A stretch of DNA of 64,000 nt from Bugula neritina (GCA_964035545.1 OZ037773.1:5534251-5598250); one strand, 5' to 3'; positions 11,327 to 25,500 are shown, numbered from the stretch's first letter. Notes: generated by a model not told the origin, from the sequence alone. Translations and numbers: made by a program.

Positions 11327-13959
11327 GTATTGTTGTTTTAACAAATTCAAACACTTTCCTTACTAAGTTTTTAAGCTAAACAAGCACTACATCCAATAGA
11401 TATTATATACACAATCACATACTCAGATTTTATACACTTCTAGCTAGACAGTTGGCTCTACCTTTAACACAACCTAACTACCTCATAGGGCATATTTCGA
11501 ATTTTTCTCTGACAAACTTCATCTGTTATATAAGTTGCATATGCTAAGATTGTTAACAAAATTTAAATGCTTAAAAGTATTAAACTGTTAACTTACTGAT
11601 AAGATATGATGTTTAGAGTCCAACAGTGGAGGGTCATGAAATGCACAGTAGTATGTAGTATCTGTTGCTGGCACATGGTACTGAAACATAAAATACACTA
11701 AAATATAACTCAGATGAAGATAATTGTATTACTTCATTACAATATCACTTTCCTATAATAACATATAATTGCAAAATGTATGAATTTAAACTAGAGTACA
11801 TGTCTAATACAGTATAGTAACAAGTAAACATCATTATACAAAAACATATATTTTTTTTATTTATGACATAACTTTAGCAATCTAATGAAATGTTTTAATG
11901 CAAAGCATTATAGTTACAGTTATTTAGACTATAAAACATGTTAAGATAATCATTGGCAACTTAATTTCAAATTGAATTTTATAAAACCAATTAGTGGCTG
12001 CAGAATAACAAAATAGCATAATTTTAGATATTTCAAGAGCAAATCTAAATTTTACTTACATCTGTGACTGTCAGATCAAAATGCTGCAAATCATCTGGTA
12101 GACTCTCATCTGGAATCTTAGAAGCTGTATCCAGGAGGTAAACACTCTTCACACCTCTGTTGGTAGCTCCGTGATAGTTTAAGGAAGAGAGTACATTGTT
12201 AGTAGGATCAGTGTCTCCAAATGCATAAATCAATCTGGTAGTAGAGGTCTGGAGAACAAAATGCATAAAAACTGTAAATAAAAGCATTGTAAAAAGTACA
12301 GCCCCCATGGAAATCGAATTGAAGTTTTCTAACTTGCAAGCAGGCGTGCTCACCAAAGTGACTGCAATGATATGATATTACTTCAACTTTCCTGTACTCA
12401 CCATGATGACTGCATCTTCATTATCACATGTGTTGATTTTCCTTTTGAAGGTAACAGATGTGACACCATTGACTTCTGAAGCAGAAACTAAGCTGACATC
12501 TTGAGAGGAATCAACCAGAGGTAGCTGGTTTCCTGTCGCATGCATATCCTGGAACATTATGTCAACATCACTTTGTACAATCTTTCGACAATAAATACTA
12601 AGTATTATAAATTACATAAACTGCAAAAGCTGCAAACAGGGGCAAGAACAAAGGAAAGACCAAAAGGAAGAAAGAGCAAAACAAATTCTATGTGAAGGGA
12701 AAAAGTTAAAATAATCTTGCTAATCAGATTTGAATGACTATATAAACATGTTCAACACCAGAAAGTTACATGGGGTCACACATCTCAACTCAATTACTTT
12801 TATAGTTTATTATGGCAGCAATATCTTTATGCAAATCAAATGTAAGGAAGCCTTTATTTGATAATTAAAATGCTTGTTTGATGGAAAAGCATTGAGTTAT
12901 AGCTTTTAAGTACTAATTTGACTTTTTTTCAACGGTATCAACTTTATATGAACCAAATCAAAAATAAAATACAGAAAGATATGTTAATTGTATCTTAAGG
13001 TGCACAAGATCAGAAAAGATAAGAGAGGCGTGAATAGAGAGCAAAGAACTCCTGGAGCTATTTATGCAACACGGCTATGCAATCAGTTACTGTACCATGA
13101 GATGGCTGGTGCCTTCTGAGTCAATCCAGGCTACAATCAGATCTGCACCTGTCATTGCACCATTAGGAGAAAATCCAAGACCCACCCAACCTTCTGTGCG
13201 AGCAGATATCTACAAAGTGTATAGGCTATGGCTACATTATCAAATAGTCCTGAGAATTATAGATGACAACAACATGTGTGTGCAGTAGAATAATACAAAA
13301 CTCACTGTAAATACAATCTCACTATCTGCAGTTGTCTCACCAAATGACCAAGAGACATTGAATTTTCCTCCAGCAGCTAAAGATGCTGAAAGATCTTCTG
13401 TGCTCACAAAGTTACAAAGTAACATCAAGATAAAGAGTAGTGCCGTCTCCATAGCAACCAGACTACAATAAACAGATATGGTTTCATGCGCAATGAATTA
13501 AAACATACAATGTACTATACTATAATTTACACTGAAAATCATATGTATACAGCAAGACTGGCTTTTTTTCATAATATCGATAATAGAAATAAAATATAAA
13601 TTAGTAAAACTGACAGAAAGTTTTAACCATTCCTTTTGATACTATTAAAACTATTTTATAACAACACTAATTTCATGAAGTAGTAGAAAGTCCCTGACAA
13701 ATCCAGTAAAAAGCTTTGTATTGCTAGAGAGTATTGGAATCACAGTTATAAATGATTACTAAAATACTTTATACTATATAGGCTGTCATACCTATCTGCA
13801 AGCTAATTATAGCTACAATGGTTCAGCTGTAATAGCTCCTGCAACTTTGTAGCATGAGAAATTGTCTGACTGAAATAAAGAAATCTCAATCCAAATTTGT
13901 CAAACATGAAACCTTAAACTTTAAACCAAAACTAAGCAAAGTTCTACTTTTTTGAACAG

Positions 13960-14575
13960 CTGAGGCTGTTAATTACTTGAAGCCAACACGTGAAATATAT
14001 TTTGAATTAAGATTTAGTAGCTGCAGCCTGTGTTAGTATAGCAGTAGTTTATTAGTATAGCTACAGTTCATAAGCTTTGTAACTATTATACCTGTAAATA
14101 TCCCTGTGATTGCCTAAAGTGTTAGTTCGAAGGCTTTTCTTTACTATCACTGACTATAGTGTTTGCCTCATTTAAAGGTTGAACCCTGCACTTGCAGTAG
14201 TAATCTAATATCTGAAACAGCACAGCTTGCAGTGTATAGACTATATCGAACCTTGGCCAAAGCTAGTGTGACATCGTGTCTAACACCCCTTTAGAATTAT
14301 TGCTGCATTTTATAATATATTCGTATACTCAATGGACGCTGGTGGTAATAAGGAACCAAAGGCTATGATAAAACAGACTATGTTGACAACGTGACCTTTG
14401 ACCTGATTGTGTCAACTGACCACTAACTAATTTACTTGTCATTATTGTGATGTCCCAAGCCAGTTGCTGACATCATCAACTACGACCTAAATTTGAGCAA
14501 AGACAGTTGCAAAAACCCAGACACTTGGAATATTATTACTCTTGCTGTCTGTGTAAGCGTCACGTGATATTATAT
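13960..14575 (-). promoter_or_regulatory. Conserved upstream module of MOXD1-like copy B
   Basis: Second copy of the upstream module, at nearly the same distance from the copy B start. Its E-box CACGTG (14561-14566) is 1109 bp from the start codon, against 1123 bp in copy A. Nothing coding is seen in it on either strand. Confidence 0.5.
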
Positions 14576-15399
14576 ATCTTAAAAAGTGATTAATAGAAAA
14601 CATACAAACAATGCGATATATCACACAAGCTATAGAATGTGAAATGTAAATTTATCATGGTCCTTATAACACGCAGAATACAATTAAAAGTTTTAACTCC
14701 TCCAACCAAATGGATGATATAGCAGATTTATGTACATGTGAAATTTATACAAACCTGTTTCAATAGTATGTTTTATGATACTATAATATTCCATTAAGTG
14801 TTTTTGTTAACTTACTTTGTCACCAACATAAAATGAAAATGTGAAATAATTTGTAGAAATTTCATTATCATGTATCTTATATTAGAATAATTATATAAAA
14901 TATAATCCAAATACTCTCTATAATCTAACTGATCAAGTTTGTAAAAATAGACTGTACGTTCTAATGCAAAAATACAATTGTAGAAATATATGCTATAAAA
15001 CTAAATCAAAAATAATCAGCTTTCCGCATAAAAGTATTAATTTTAAAAATATGGCTGATAACTAAATTCGGTGTTAAATAAGTTAGACATAAACTATTAT
15101 TTATTATAGTACATTATTTGGACAAAGTGATATTGGTCAGTCACAACTCTAACTAAATGCTGAAAAGAATTATTCATTATGTAAAATGCAGGCTTTATAG
15201 AACATGGTCAAGAGATATATGCCATAATATTGTAATATTGCATAGAAATTTTAAAAGATATAAAATATTCCAAATTATAGTTGCATTTTTATGTTTCCTA
15301 TTTTCATTTGATTGAAATATTCTTCTTAATATTTGAGAAATCTAAACTTTAAGTGGTAACAGTTTGGGATCTTTCAACTTATGACCCAAGCTAAGCCAG

Positions 15400-15970
15400 A
15401 ATCTACATCTTTTCACTCACAGAATAGGCTAAGACTGCTAAAACCAGCACATGAAGTATACTTGCATTAAGATCTAGTAGCAGTAGTCTATGTTAGTAGT
15501 TACGGTTTTTAAGCTTTGTATATATTAGACCTGTGAATATACCTGTGATATTTCAGAAGTGTTAGTTCTAAGGCTTTTCTCTGCTTTCAATGACTATAGT
15601 GTTTGCCTCACTTATAGAAGTTTAACCCTTCACTTGCAGTATTAGATTAAAACAACACAGTTTTTAGGGTTTCCGCAACTGCACACCTTTATCAAAGCTT
15701 GTGAGACATCAAGTCTAACTTTCTCTTTAGAATAACTGCTGCATCACCATTTGAAATTTTTTTTGATATCTGAAAATAAAAAGCTGTGATAAAATGAGAG
15801 CTTTGATGATTTGACCTTTGATCTATAATCACGTTTCCGTTTATGCTGCTGTCACTCAAATGTCAACTATAATAACCCTGAATAATTGAGCACAGTTGCA
15901 AACCTTCCAGGCACGCAGACACTTATACTAGTCACACTAGATCTGTGCAAATGTCACGTGGTATATTTTT
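15400..15970 (-). repeat. Third, diverged copy of the MOXD1-like upstream module
   Basis: Matches the other two modules in the same order: GCATTAAGATCTAGTAGCAG, the TTTAAGCTTTGTA word, CCTGTGAATATACCTGTGAT, AGTGTTTGCCTCACTTA, and a terminal CACGTG at 15955-15960. It is clearly more diverged than the A/B pair and no MOXD1 exons follow it. It therefore looks like the relic of an older duplication, or an extra upstream element. Confidence 0.5.
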
Positions 15971-15979
15971 TGGAAAGTG

Positions 15980-17480
15980 TTATTTGATGAATGCAGATTA
16001 GCTTAACAATTTACTTAGTAGTTAGTTTTGAGTTTTTTTATAATGAATCAAATATTATTCATGCATACAAACATTGAAAGATGGCTTATTTTTGGAAGTA
16101 CAAAAATTATTTTTTAGTATAGACCTTTTATAGTACAAATAAAGAGAGTAGCTGTTTATGTTTTTATGCACTGAATTTATAATGAAAATAATTAAAATCA
16201 CTTTGAAAAAGTATTATATACATGAAAATATGCATGATCTTAAGCATATACAACTATAGATATAGTAAGCTTTCTTAAAATTACTCTACATGCAACAAAC
16301 ATACAACATTTTTAAAACAGCAATTTATGTAAAATTAAAAATAAATTTCTTTAATTAGTGCAAAATAAATTTTTTAATCAAAAATAATTACTTCTCAAAG
16401 CTCAATATCATTTTCTGTAATCTCAAAAATAAATTCTCATTTTGCGAATTCAATGTATATTATTGTGCAATTCTAGAAAAATACAAATTCATTTTTTTAA
16501 ATTTCAAGTTTCTTCTGCAAGATCAATTTGAATCCTCGAGTTTTTAAATTTTCATACATCAATATACTTGTTTCATTAACACTAACTGCTACTCACTTAA
16601 CTGTCTGCATATGGGAATATCTTTTCTGTCAGTTATAAATATATGAATCAGACTAAATCAGACTTCAACTGCTTCTTTTCCATCTGCTTGTTCGCAAGAT
16701 CTTTTCCTTCTTCTGAAGAATCCTCTAATATAATTTCACAATTTTATTTTATATGTGGCTGTTTGGCAAATTTTCAGAGTCTTCAAGGATATAAAAGATA
16801 ATTGGTGAATTTGATTGGATAAGTAAACCGCCAATAATACCAAACTAATGATAACAAAATGTCTTTCATAATGCTAGCTCAATCTATTAATTATAGTTAG
16901 AATTAGAATTAGATTATGAGAAGCTAGTCCATGCAGTGAATATGAAGGATAAAACAGACAGGTGGTGCAAATAGTGACATTATGTCATCATGCTAACTCA
17001 TAATAATTATGTGAATGTCCGCGCCATTGTTTCTCCGATAAATATTTGGAATACCCAGTTGAAGGAAATCAAAACAATCAATTAAATGTCAACCTGCATG
17101 ACTCATTTAGCCTATATTATTTTTATTCTCCTCACTGCATATATTGTAGCTAAAACAACCTAAAATGCTACACTATGCAAGCAATATGCCTGCAATACTG
17201 CATAAATGGTTGTTTTTCTATGTACTATTACAGCTTTATGAGTTAACTCCCAAAATAACTAAGCGTGATGGAAGTAGACTTTTTGAAACATTGGTCAATT
17301 AAGTAAAACTTGTAATGATGGTTGGAGGGGTTGGTGTTAAGAAGAGTATCCAGTAATAATTGCTCCTGAACTATCATAAAAGTTCTCAGTTGCTTTAAAA
17401 GCTCTCCATCACAAGAAAAACAATGTTTTTTTGTGAGAGAATTGTTGTTGGCACTCAAAATTTTAATTGTCTATTTTACA
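15980..17480. other. Intergenic AT-rich stretch between the MOXD1-like cluster and gene C
   Basis: Apart from the SINE fragment, I see only low-complexity A/T-rich sequence and no exon-like segment with splice borders on either strand. Confidence 0.6.
17328..17420 (+). mobile_element. Fragment of the same SINE family (body only)
   Basis: GGTGTTAAGAAGAGTATCCAG followed by TAATAATTGCTCCTG matches the SINE body; the tRNA-like head and the tail are missing or unrecognisable. It is an old truncated copy between the MOXD1-like cluster and gene C. Confidence 0.55.
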
Positions 17481-17486
17481 ATATGC

Positions 17487-17492
17487 TTTATT
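17487..17492 (-). terminator. Polyadenylation signal AATAAA of gene C
   Basis: AATAAA on the minus strand about 100 nt past the TGA at 17593-17595. Assigned by position. Confidence 0.55.
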
Positions 17493-17592
17493 GTAGTTTT
17501 TTATTCTTGTGCTGTATAAATAATAATATTGCAAAAGTTCTTGTATAGTGAAACGAAATTATGTTTTGTACGTCCTAGATAGCCAAATTCAC

Positions 17593-20500
17593 TCAAAGTG
17601 AAGCATTGCTGTGTATGAAGCTAACTTCTGGGTCGGGCTGCGGCTTGGTTTGGGTTGTACAAAGCTTTCGTATTACTATGAGAGAGGTTACAAAAATCAA
17701 AAGTAAGACAACTCCAAGGATAATTGAAAGGGTCCAAGAGGCGCTTTGCTTTTTACCTACAATTAGAAACAGCCTGCATGGTGTATGTTACTTAAGCATC
17801 AATGCTCTGTAATTAAAATGCTGTTTATAATTTTTATTATCAAAACTTGTTTGATTCTTAATTTTAAATACTTAAAAAAGAAACCTAGCAGTTTATTTTC
17901 CTATGCTAATCAATTTGCCTTTCACTACATCGTAAAAATGGTTAGGTGACCTAGCACATATCTAAAACTGTAACCCATAACTTATGCCTCTTTGGAGCTC
18001 ACCTAAAGTTCAACTAAAATTAGCTCTTTATATATATGAACAAATTAAAACATTGAAAGTTAAATTTAGAAAAACAAAGATTGTGCTTTATTTGTCTTTT
18101 AGAACACTTTTTTAAATCAAAAACTAATAATCAAAATAGGTCAACTGCTAAATTTATACTATTTATACTTATCTGTGATTTATTTGATTATTGACATTGA
18201 CAATAGCAATTTAAGTTATATTTAGGTGTCTCCTTATAATTAGAAACTTACTGATAAATTTTAAAGTTTAATTGAAAGCAATGAAAGGGGCTTAATTCTA
18301 GTATAAGGCTACCTGTGAGCCTTGCAGCTGGTGACCGGTCTACACCTGAGGTCTGAACTCTGGTAGTGATTGGAGCAGCAGTGGTAGTTGGAGTAGTAGT
18401 AGTAGTGGTAGTAGTAGTGATTGGAGTAGTACTGGTGGTAGTGGTTGGAGTAGTGGTAGTGGTTGGAGTAGTAGAGGTGGTAGTGGTTGGAGTAGTACTG
18501 GTGGTAGTGGTTGGAGTAGTAGTTGTGGTAGTGGTTGGAGTAGTAGTTGTGGTAGTGGTTGGAGTAGTAGTGGTGGTGGTGGTTGGCGTAGTAGTGGTGG
18601 TAGTGGTTGGTGTAGTAGAGGTGGAGGTGGTGGTTGGAGTAGTGGTAGTAGTAGTGGTTGGAGTAGTAGTGGTAGTAGTAGTGGTTGGAGTAGTGGTAGT
18701 AGTAGTGGTTGAAGTAGTAGAGGTGGTGGTGGTTGGAGTAGTAGTTGTGGTAGTGGTTGGAGTAGTAGTGGTGGTGGTGGTTGGCGTAGTAGTGGTGGTA
18801 GTGGTTGGTGTAGTAGAGGTGGAGGTGGTGGTTGGAGTAGTGGTAGTAGTAGTGGTTGGAGTAGTAGTGGTAGTAGTAGTGGTTGGAGTAGTGGTAGTAG
18901 TAGTGGTTGAAGTAGTAGAGGTGGTGGTGGTTGGAGTAGTAGTGGTGGTGGTGGTGGTTGGATTAGTAATAGTGCTAGTAGTGGTTAGAGTAGTAGTGGT
19001 GGTAGCAGTTGTAGTTGGAGTCACTGAAAATAGAAATAGTAGTTCGTTAGAGTTGCATATACATAATCATACCATGTCTCGTACCTGAATAATCTAATGT
19101 CATGTATACTCTTCATAGGCGTAGACTGAAATATAAAAAAGTTACAGCAGGTTATGGCATCAGAGCCTTTTCTATAGTTGCAAAAACTTTTGACAATATT
19201 TGTACTGTAATATAGGCACCATTTCTGTGAATCACACAACTTAACTAAAATTTTTAAAACTATTAGGAGTGCATAAGCCAAATGGTCTCATTACTAACAA
19301 TTAAACCAATATAGTTTAAAATAATATATTGTTATATTTCGTTGGTTACACTGGTACACACTAATAGTCAATATTAGTTATTTTTTCAAATCATACAATG
19401 ATTTGTTTTTCGACAGTTGGTAATGTGGTGATTCAAAATCTGGGCTCATATTCTCTCTATGACAATCTGCTGCCACAATAACTTGAAACTCTTACAGCTA
19501 TTGCTCACCCCACTCTACAACTCTCACACTTTGAGGAAATTGCATAACCAACAGCTTATTTTCATTAATCCAGAGAGCTCCTATAATGAATGAGAATTGA
19601 CACAGAGTTGCATCACCATCCACACTACTAGTACCAGAACCCGGACAAATAGGAGTCAAGTCTCCTGTAACATAACATTAGTTAGCTTAGACATTCACAG
19701 GAAATGAAGTTTTTCTAGTCTCAACTCACACTATATAGCGTCAAATTATATTATATTATATCATATTATATTTAATATATTATATTATATCATATTATAT
19801 TATATTACACTATATCATGTCACACTGTAACATTTACATTACTGCACTATATTATATTACATTAAATCATATTATATTACATTATATTATATTACTTTAC
19901 ATTATATTATAATTTATAGTGTATATAATGCTCTAAGCAATTTAAAATATTATTTTCATATAACAAAAGATGATTTTCAATAGATCCCAATTCTGCACTG
20001 TGACAATTTGACTTTTTGCCTAATTGAATGCAGCTATAATTTGAATCATGTTTTAGTATTTGATATAGCTAGCTAGTTGATCCAATTTATTATAAACTAA
20101 GTAAAGTTCAATTCTCATCTAATGACACCAGACCTGTTGAAGACCAATGGTATATCAGTAGTTTATTTCGATTATATATTGTCAATATGTTTGGATTATT
20201 AGCAGTCAATCGAATTCCATTGAATTCCAGATCTAATGCTGTTGAATCTTGATTGTACTTATCATAAGCTGTAGACGATGGGCTTTCGCTTGAAGGCCTG
20301 GAGCTACAATATGATTGACATATTTTTAATTTTTTTTTATCCCAAAATGTATATTGAAAATTAACATAAATTTAAAAACACCAACACTAAAGATAAATTA
20401 AAAACACAATCTAATTATAGAGTTATTTTTTAGAAATACAACGTGTAAACTTTTAAAAGGTTGATGACTCACTAACTCAAAAAATTAAAAAAAAATTGTA

Positions 20501-21396
20501 AGAAATTGTTGTTAAACTTGATGAAAATCACTTTAACACATTTATTCAAAGTTTGATAATGCTAGGTGGGCATATGAATTTAGGCTGTATAGTTGCCTGA
20601 GTTTATAATTCGTGAGTATGTTGTTGAATGGTTCTATGTTTTGTCATGATATTGCTAGTTGCATCTAATGTAATTGATATGCCCACTCCAGTATATAAAG
20701 CATTATAATATTCTTGCCATGTTATATTGTATAGTAATGCTCTGAATAAAAACAGGAAACATTTTCCAACCTTAAAAAGTGGCGGATTGAGCCATCGGCA
20801 TATGACAATGTTCCAGTACCTGAGCTGGTAAAACCACCAACGTTATATTGATAGATATCTACAAAATTTAGGATATCAATGCATGACATATATGAATATA
20901 ATGCACAAATCTGAACAAAACATGCTATAATAGAAATCCTATAAAACTTTTACAGATTTTAGCATTTAATTTCGGTTTGTCACCAGATGCCTCGAGTAAA
21001 AAGATATTTTTGCCATGTATTTTGAAGAATCAATGTAATAAGCATGAGCAAGAATTAATTTAACACGATGTAGCCTATTGGTTATATGTTTGCTCTTCGG
21101 CCAATGAAAACTGATGTCTAATATTAAAGTGTCATTTTAATTTAGTCAAAAGATATTGGCATCAGTATAAGGCAGGCACAGTAATTTCTTGAGCGTTATA
21201 ATACTGCATATACTATTACAGAAACTAATTAATCCTATTTAAGCAATTACATTTTAGTAGTAGAGGTTATCACAATACAATGGCAGCAATACAATGGCAG
21301 AAGTGCAATGACGGTGGTACTATAAAATCTATTCCAATGATTCTTTGTTGAGCTGTTATCTGTATAGCCACAGCATATAATAGGAACCACTAAACT

Positions 21397-21427
<31 letters not shown>

Positions 21428-21891
21428 TCAGTTGATTAATTATAATTTAATAATGAATTCAGCAAAGACAGTTGTTCAGAGTTGATCGCCTTAAACGTCA
21501 TTAAATATAAATAAAATTTCTCTCACCATAACCATAGCTGTGCCATATGTAGCTCCCAGTTACTAATAAAGAGCTGTGTACACTACTGACAAAGTTACTA
21601 GATATACTAAAGAGTTGTCTAGATGTGTACTGGAGAGAGTTTGGATCATAGTTGAAAGCAAACACACCCTTCAAACAAAATATTATAATTATATTGTGAG
21701 TATAGAACTGTATATTATGCTCTGTAACATAAAATCACAGCTGTACAAAACTAGTTTAGAACATTCAATAAATATTTGTTTCGTAAATTGAAAAATAGTG
21801 GAATTGTGTCAATACGTTGATTTGCAAATTTTTATTAATATATAGACATATTTTTGCAATTATCGATTTATATAGGTAGCACACACACACA

Positions 21892-21943
<52 letters not shown>

Positions 21944-22492
21944 CACACACAGGCATGTATATATGTACATTATAAAGGAAAATAAAAGCAAATTTTTGAT
22001 TTCCTATTGAAGAAAACATTTTCACTCTAATGTTGTTACGTCTAAAGCTATGAGTATATAATATTTCATGGCACAATCTTTCCCAAAAGGCTTACCACAT
22101 TTTGTAAGGATATGATTAAAGTGCTGGCTGGTTCATAGTATGTCATGCCATTAGCAATTTTAAGGTTCCATCTCTGGGTAACTGTTGAATTAAAATTCAA
22201 TAATTTTGTACCACAAGTTCCTTTACCTAAAATATGAAACATGCTGTTTTGCATATACACTGGCACCTTTAGAATTGTCTAGCAAATATTTCAACACTTA
22301 GGCCTATGTATAGTTTGTCCCCAGCTTCAATACTAAACCTATGATATTCATCTATATTAGTTAAAAGCTTGTGTCTATAACAATATAATAAAGAAAAATA
22401 AAATAAATATTTGTATGTAGTTAGCCATATATACAACTGTTTAGGAAAATAGAAATACATAATTTGTATCAGCAACAACTAGATTATAAAAC

Positions 22493-22551
<59 letters not shown>

Positions 22552-25500
22552 AATCAGATAATTTGTAAACCTAATTAATTGGAACTTTATTAATAACTGA
22601 ATGAAACCATGAAAACTCATTGGATTAAGTTTTATTTAATCATAAGCAATGCTTTTCAATGGCTTGTACTATAACCATATAACCATTTTTGCTTATTTCG
22701 ATTTTAGTCATAGAACAAAAGAGAAACAATTTTCGTTTCAAAATGTATTGGATAACTTTGTATTTGATACAAAAACATTCATAAATGCATGCCTTAGTAT
22801 ACTACTGTATATTTATACTGGCTTGGCCGATTTGATGCTTTTGATCCTAACCTTTGACCCTGACCATAATCCAAACTAACTGCATAGGAGAGGGACAAGA
22901 AATGCAACTAACTATAAATAAGTCCGTAACTGTGTAGCCTGGGTTCTAATAATGTATTTCACACTGCAACTATCTTATACCATATACTTGTATAAGAAGT
23001 ACTTAAAAGAGTTTTCACTGTTACATCTAAAACAGTAAAAAAACCTACGTAAGGTTCCCACCTATGATAGTTTCAACTTCTCCACTAGTTCTGTTCACTT
23101 TCCGTACACATGTCTCCTGGTCTAAGAAGTACAATGTTTTGCCATCCTTAGTCTGGTACATTGACTCAGGTTGAGCCAATCTGGCATTTGTTCCAAACCC
23201 ATCAGTAGAGATGCCTCTTTGTGTTTGTGTGGCATTTCCATACAGTTCTTGAAAAGTGACATGAGGCTTGTGAATTTAGACAAACCAAAGAGTTGAAAGT
23301 TCAAAAGAAACAAAGCAAAGCGAAATGAGAAAAGAAAGCATCAAGAAAATTATCTTTAGATTAATCTGAATGTACTTTTGCATAGAATCAGAATGACTAA
23401 ATAATTTATAAATCATCAAATTTAAATATTAAAGCAAAAGTCAACATGTTGAAAATAATAATTGTTATAAGTTAAGTTGTGAGTTAAGTCTTAGACATAG
23501 CGCTGAAGTTTTTTTACCTTTTCTCAGTTATGCTACCTTTGAATGTTTGTGTAAATAGATCACTTACTTTCAAATAGTTGTGCCAGTGTTTACTTACCTT
23601 TGTATGGCTGTGTAAGTTGATCTATTGGAAGCGTTGCTATGGAAGCAACCTGTATTTTACAAATAGCTAATAGCAGCTCTGAGTCATTAGCCACATTAAT
23701 CTGCAAGTTTACGATCAATTTTGTGAACAGCAGATATAATGATCTAGAATAACGTTCTATGCATATTTAAACCTAAAATAAAAATGTTCAAATTTACAAA
23801 ATAAACGCTACACTACAAGAGCTAGTTTATAAATTAGCAGAGCTCTGCAATATATATGTATGTAGAATCCTATAGAGTGATAAATAGTAAAAATTCCAGT
23901 CATTCTTCTTTCTCATAATTATATGCTCACAAATAATAGGTGTATGAGAGTATATAATTATACAGTATAACTATATACAGTATTACTATACTGTATGACT
24001 ACACAGTTTGACTATACAGTATGACTACACAGTATAACTACACAGTATGACTATACTGTATGACTACACAGTATGACTACACAGTATGACTATACAGTAT
24101 AACTACACAGTATGACTACACAGTATAACTACACAGTATAACTACACAGTATGACTATACTGTATGACTATACAGTATGACTACACAGTATGACTATACT
24201 GTATGACTACACAGTATGACTACACAGTATGACTATACAGTATAACTACACAGTATGACTACACAGTATAACTACACAGTATAACTACACAGTATGACTA
24301 TACTGTATGACTATACAGTATGACTACACAGTATTACTATACAGTATGACTATACAGTATGACTATACAGTATGACTACACAGTATAACTACACAGTATG
24401 ACTATACTGTATGACTACACAGTATGACTACACAGTATGACTATACAGTATAACTACACAGTATGACTACACAGTATAACTACACAGTATAACTACACAG
24501 TATGACTATACTGTATGACTATACAGTATGACTACACAGTATGATTATACAGTATGACTATACAGTATTACTATACAGTATAACTACACAGTATAACTAC
24601 ACAGTATGACTATACAGTATGACTATACAGTATGACTATACAGTATGACTATACAGTATGACTATACAGTATTACTATACAGTATGACTACGCAGTATTA
24701 CTACGCAGTATTACTACACAGTATGACTATACAGTATGACTATACAGTATTACATACACAGTATGACTACACAGTATGACTACACAGTATGACTATACAG
24801 TATTACTTATACACAGTATGACACCTTCATGTTGCTGTATATGATTTTAAAAAACTTTATTGAATGTTTTAGTTTGTGAAGAAAGTTTTGCTCACCTGTA
24901 CACCTTCAAAACAAAAGAAGACTTGGCTAATAGAAAGAGTCTCTGTTCTAACAGTTAATAGATTCAGAGGTTGTAAAGTAAAAACACCATCTGCAAAACA
25001 CTTATAGAGCTGCACCTTTTCGCAGGTAATACAAACATATTATAGGGCTACAGAACTTAGCAAAGAGTATTTTATTTATTATAAATAATTTTTGAAAATA
25101 TTATACATTGATCAAATATGGAGAATAAATTGCAGGTAATTAATTATACAGCATATACTATACAGGCACCTAAAGAAAAAAATACAGGCCGACACAGAAA
25201 CATTCACCTAGTAAAAAATGGCTAGAGTTACCTGATGAGTATATTATAGTTAAGGGTACCAAGGTATTTTTAATAAGCTGCAAGTTTCAAGATTAGAGCA
25301 ATTGGTGAAATTTCAAAGATTAGCTGTGACTATCTTTATTCCATACTAACTAGCAATATTATAATGTTACAGTTTCACTCACACTCGGAATATATTAGCA
25401 CTATTGAGAGGTCTAAAAATTACTAACCATTCTATCAATATAATATTTTGATCACCAGATAAATTTATTCTACAAAACAGTAAATAAACTTATAGCAAAT

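Larger units (their letters stand above)
6663..13452 (-). pseudogene. MOXD1-like: MOXD1/DBH-like monooxygenase, copy B: complete 13-exon set with two in-frame stops in exon 7
   Basis: Tandem duplicate of copy A. Exons: 13306-13452, 13096-13209, 12402-12548, 12060-12248, 11597-11680, 10193-10381, 9829-9937, 9384-9544, 8681-8866, 8430-8489, 7911-8056, 7293-7428, 6663-6827. They total 1833 nt, or 610 codons plus stop, close to the usual MOXD1 length of about 610. Exons 1-10 have exactly the same lengths as in copy A. Present: signal peptide METALLFILML, DOMON domain, CuA-type HH (exon 5), HTH/HAH-type CuB site (LLHAHLLG, exon 9), the Met-ligand motif DEMCLVFLNYYP (exon 11), and a hydrophobic C-terminal tail after a Ser/Gly-rich segment (exon 13) that suggests a GPI anchor or tail anchor. 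Two TAG codons interrupt exon 7. Splicing without the 109-nt exon shifts the frame and meets a stop at once. As read, the product ends after 293 residues, with the DOMON and only part of the catalytic core. Every other exon and splice site is intact, so loss looks recent; readthrough or an assembly error is possible. Confidence 0.8.

Noticed and set aside
18366-19088. Long Val/Gly-rich open frame on the plus strand
   Set aside because: It is the antisense of the Thr/Pro stalk exon of gene C, whose minus-strand frame has proper splice borders and a matching exon in gene D.
19088-19124. Possible small extra exon of gene C between exons 10 and 11
   Set aside because: AG and GT borders exist, but the phase required by exon 10 gives an in-frame TGA, and gene D has no counterpart.
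22649-22879. 76-residue open frame, with an inverted counterpart at 29934-30161
   Set aside because: It lies in the same intron of genes C and D but antisense to both. Its conservation is explained by the recent inverted duplication, and no splice or family evidence supports it.
23940-24829. Possible CRISPR-like array
   Set aside because: Units are 13 bp and contiguous with no spacers, inside an intron of a eukaryotic gene.
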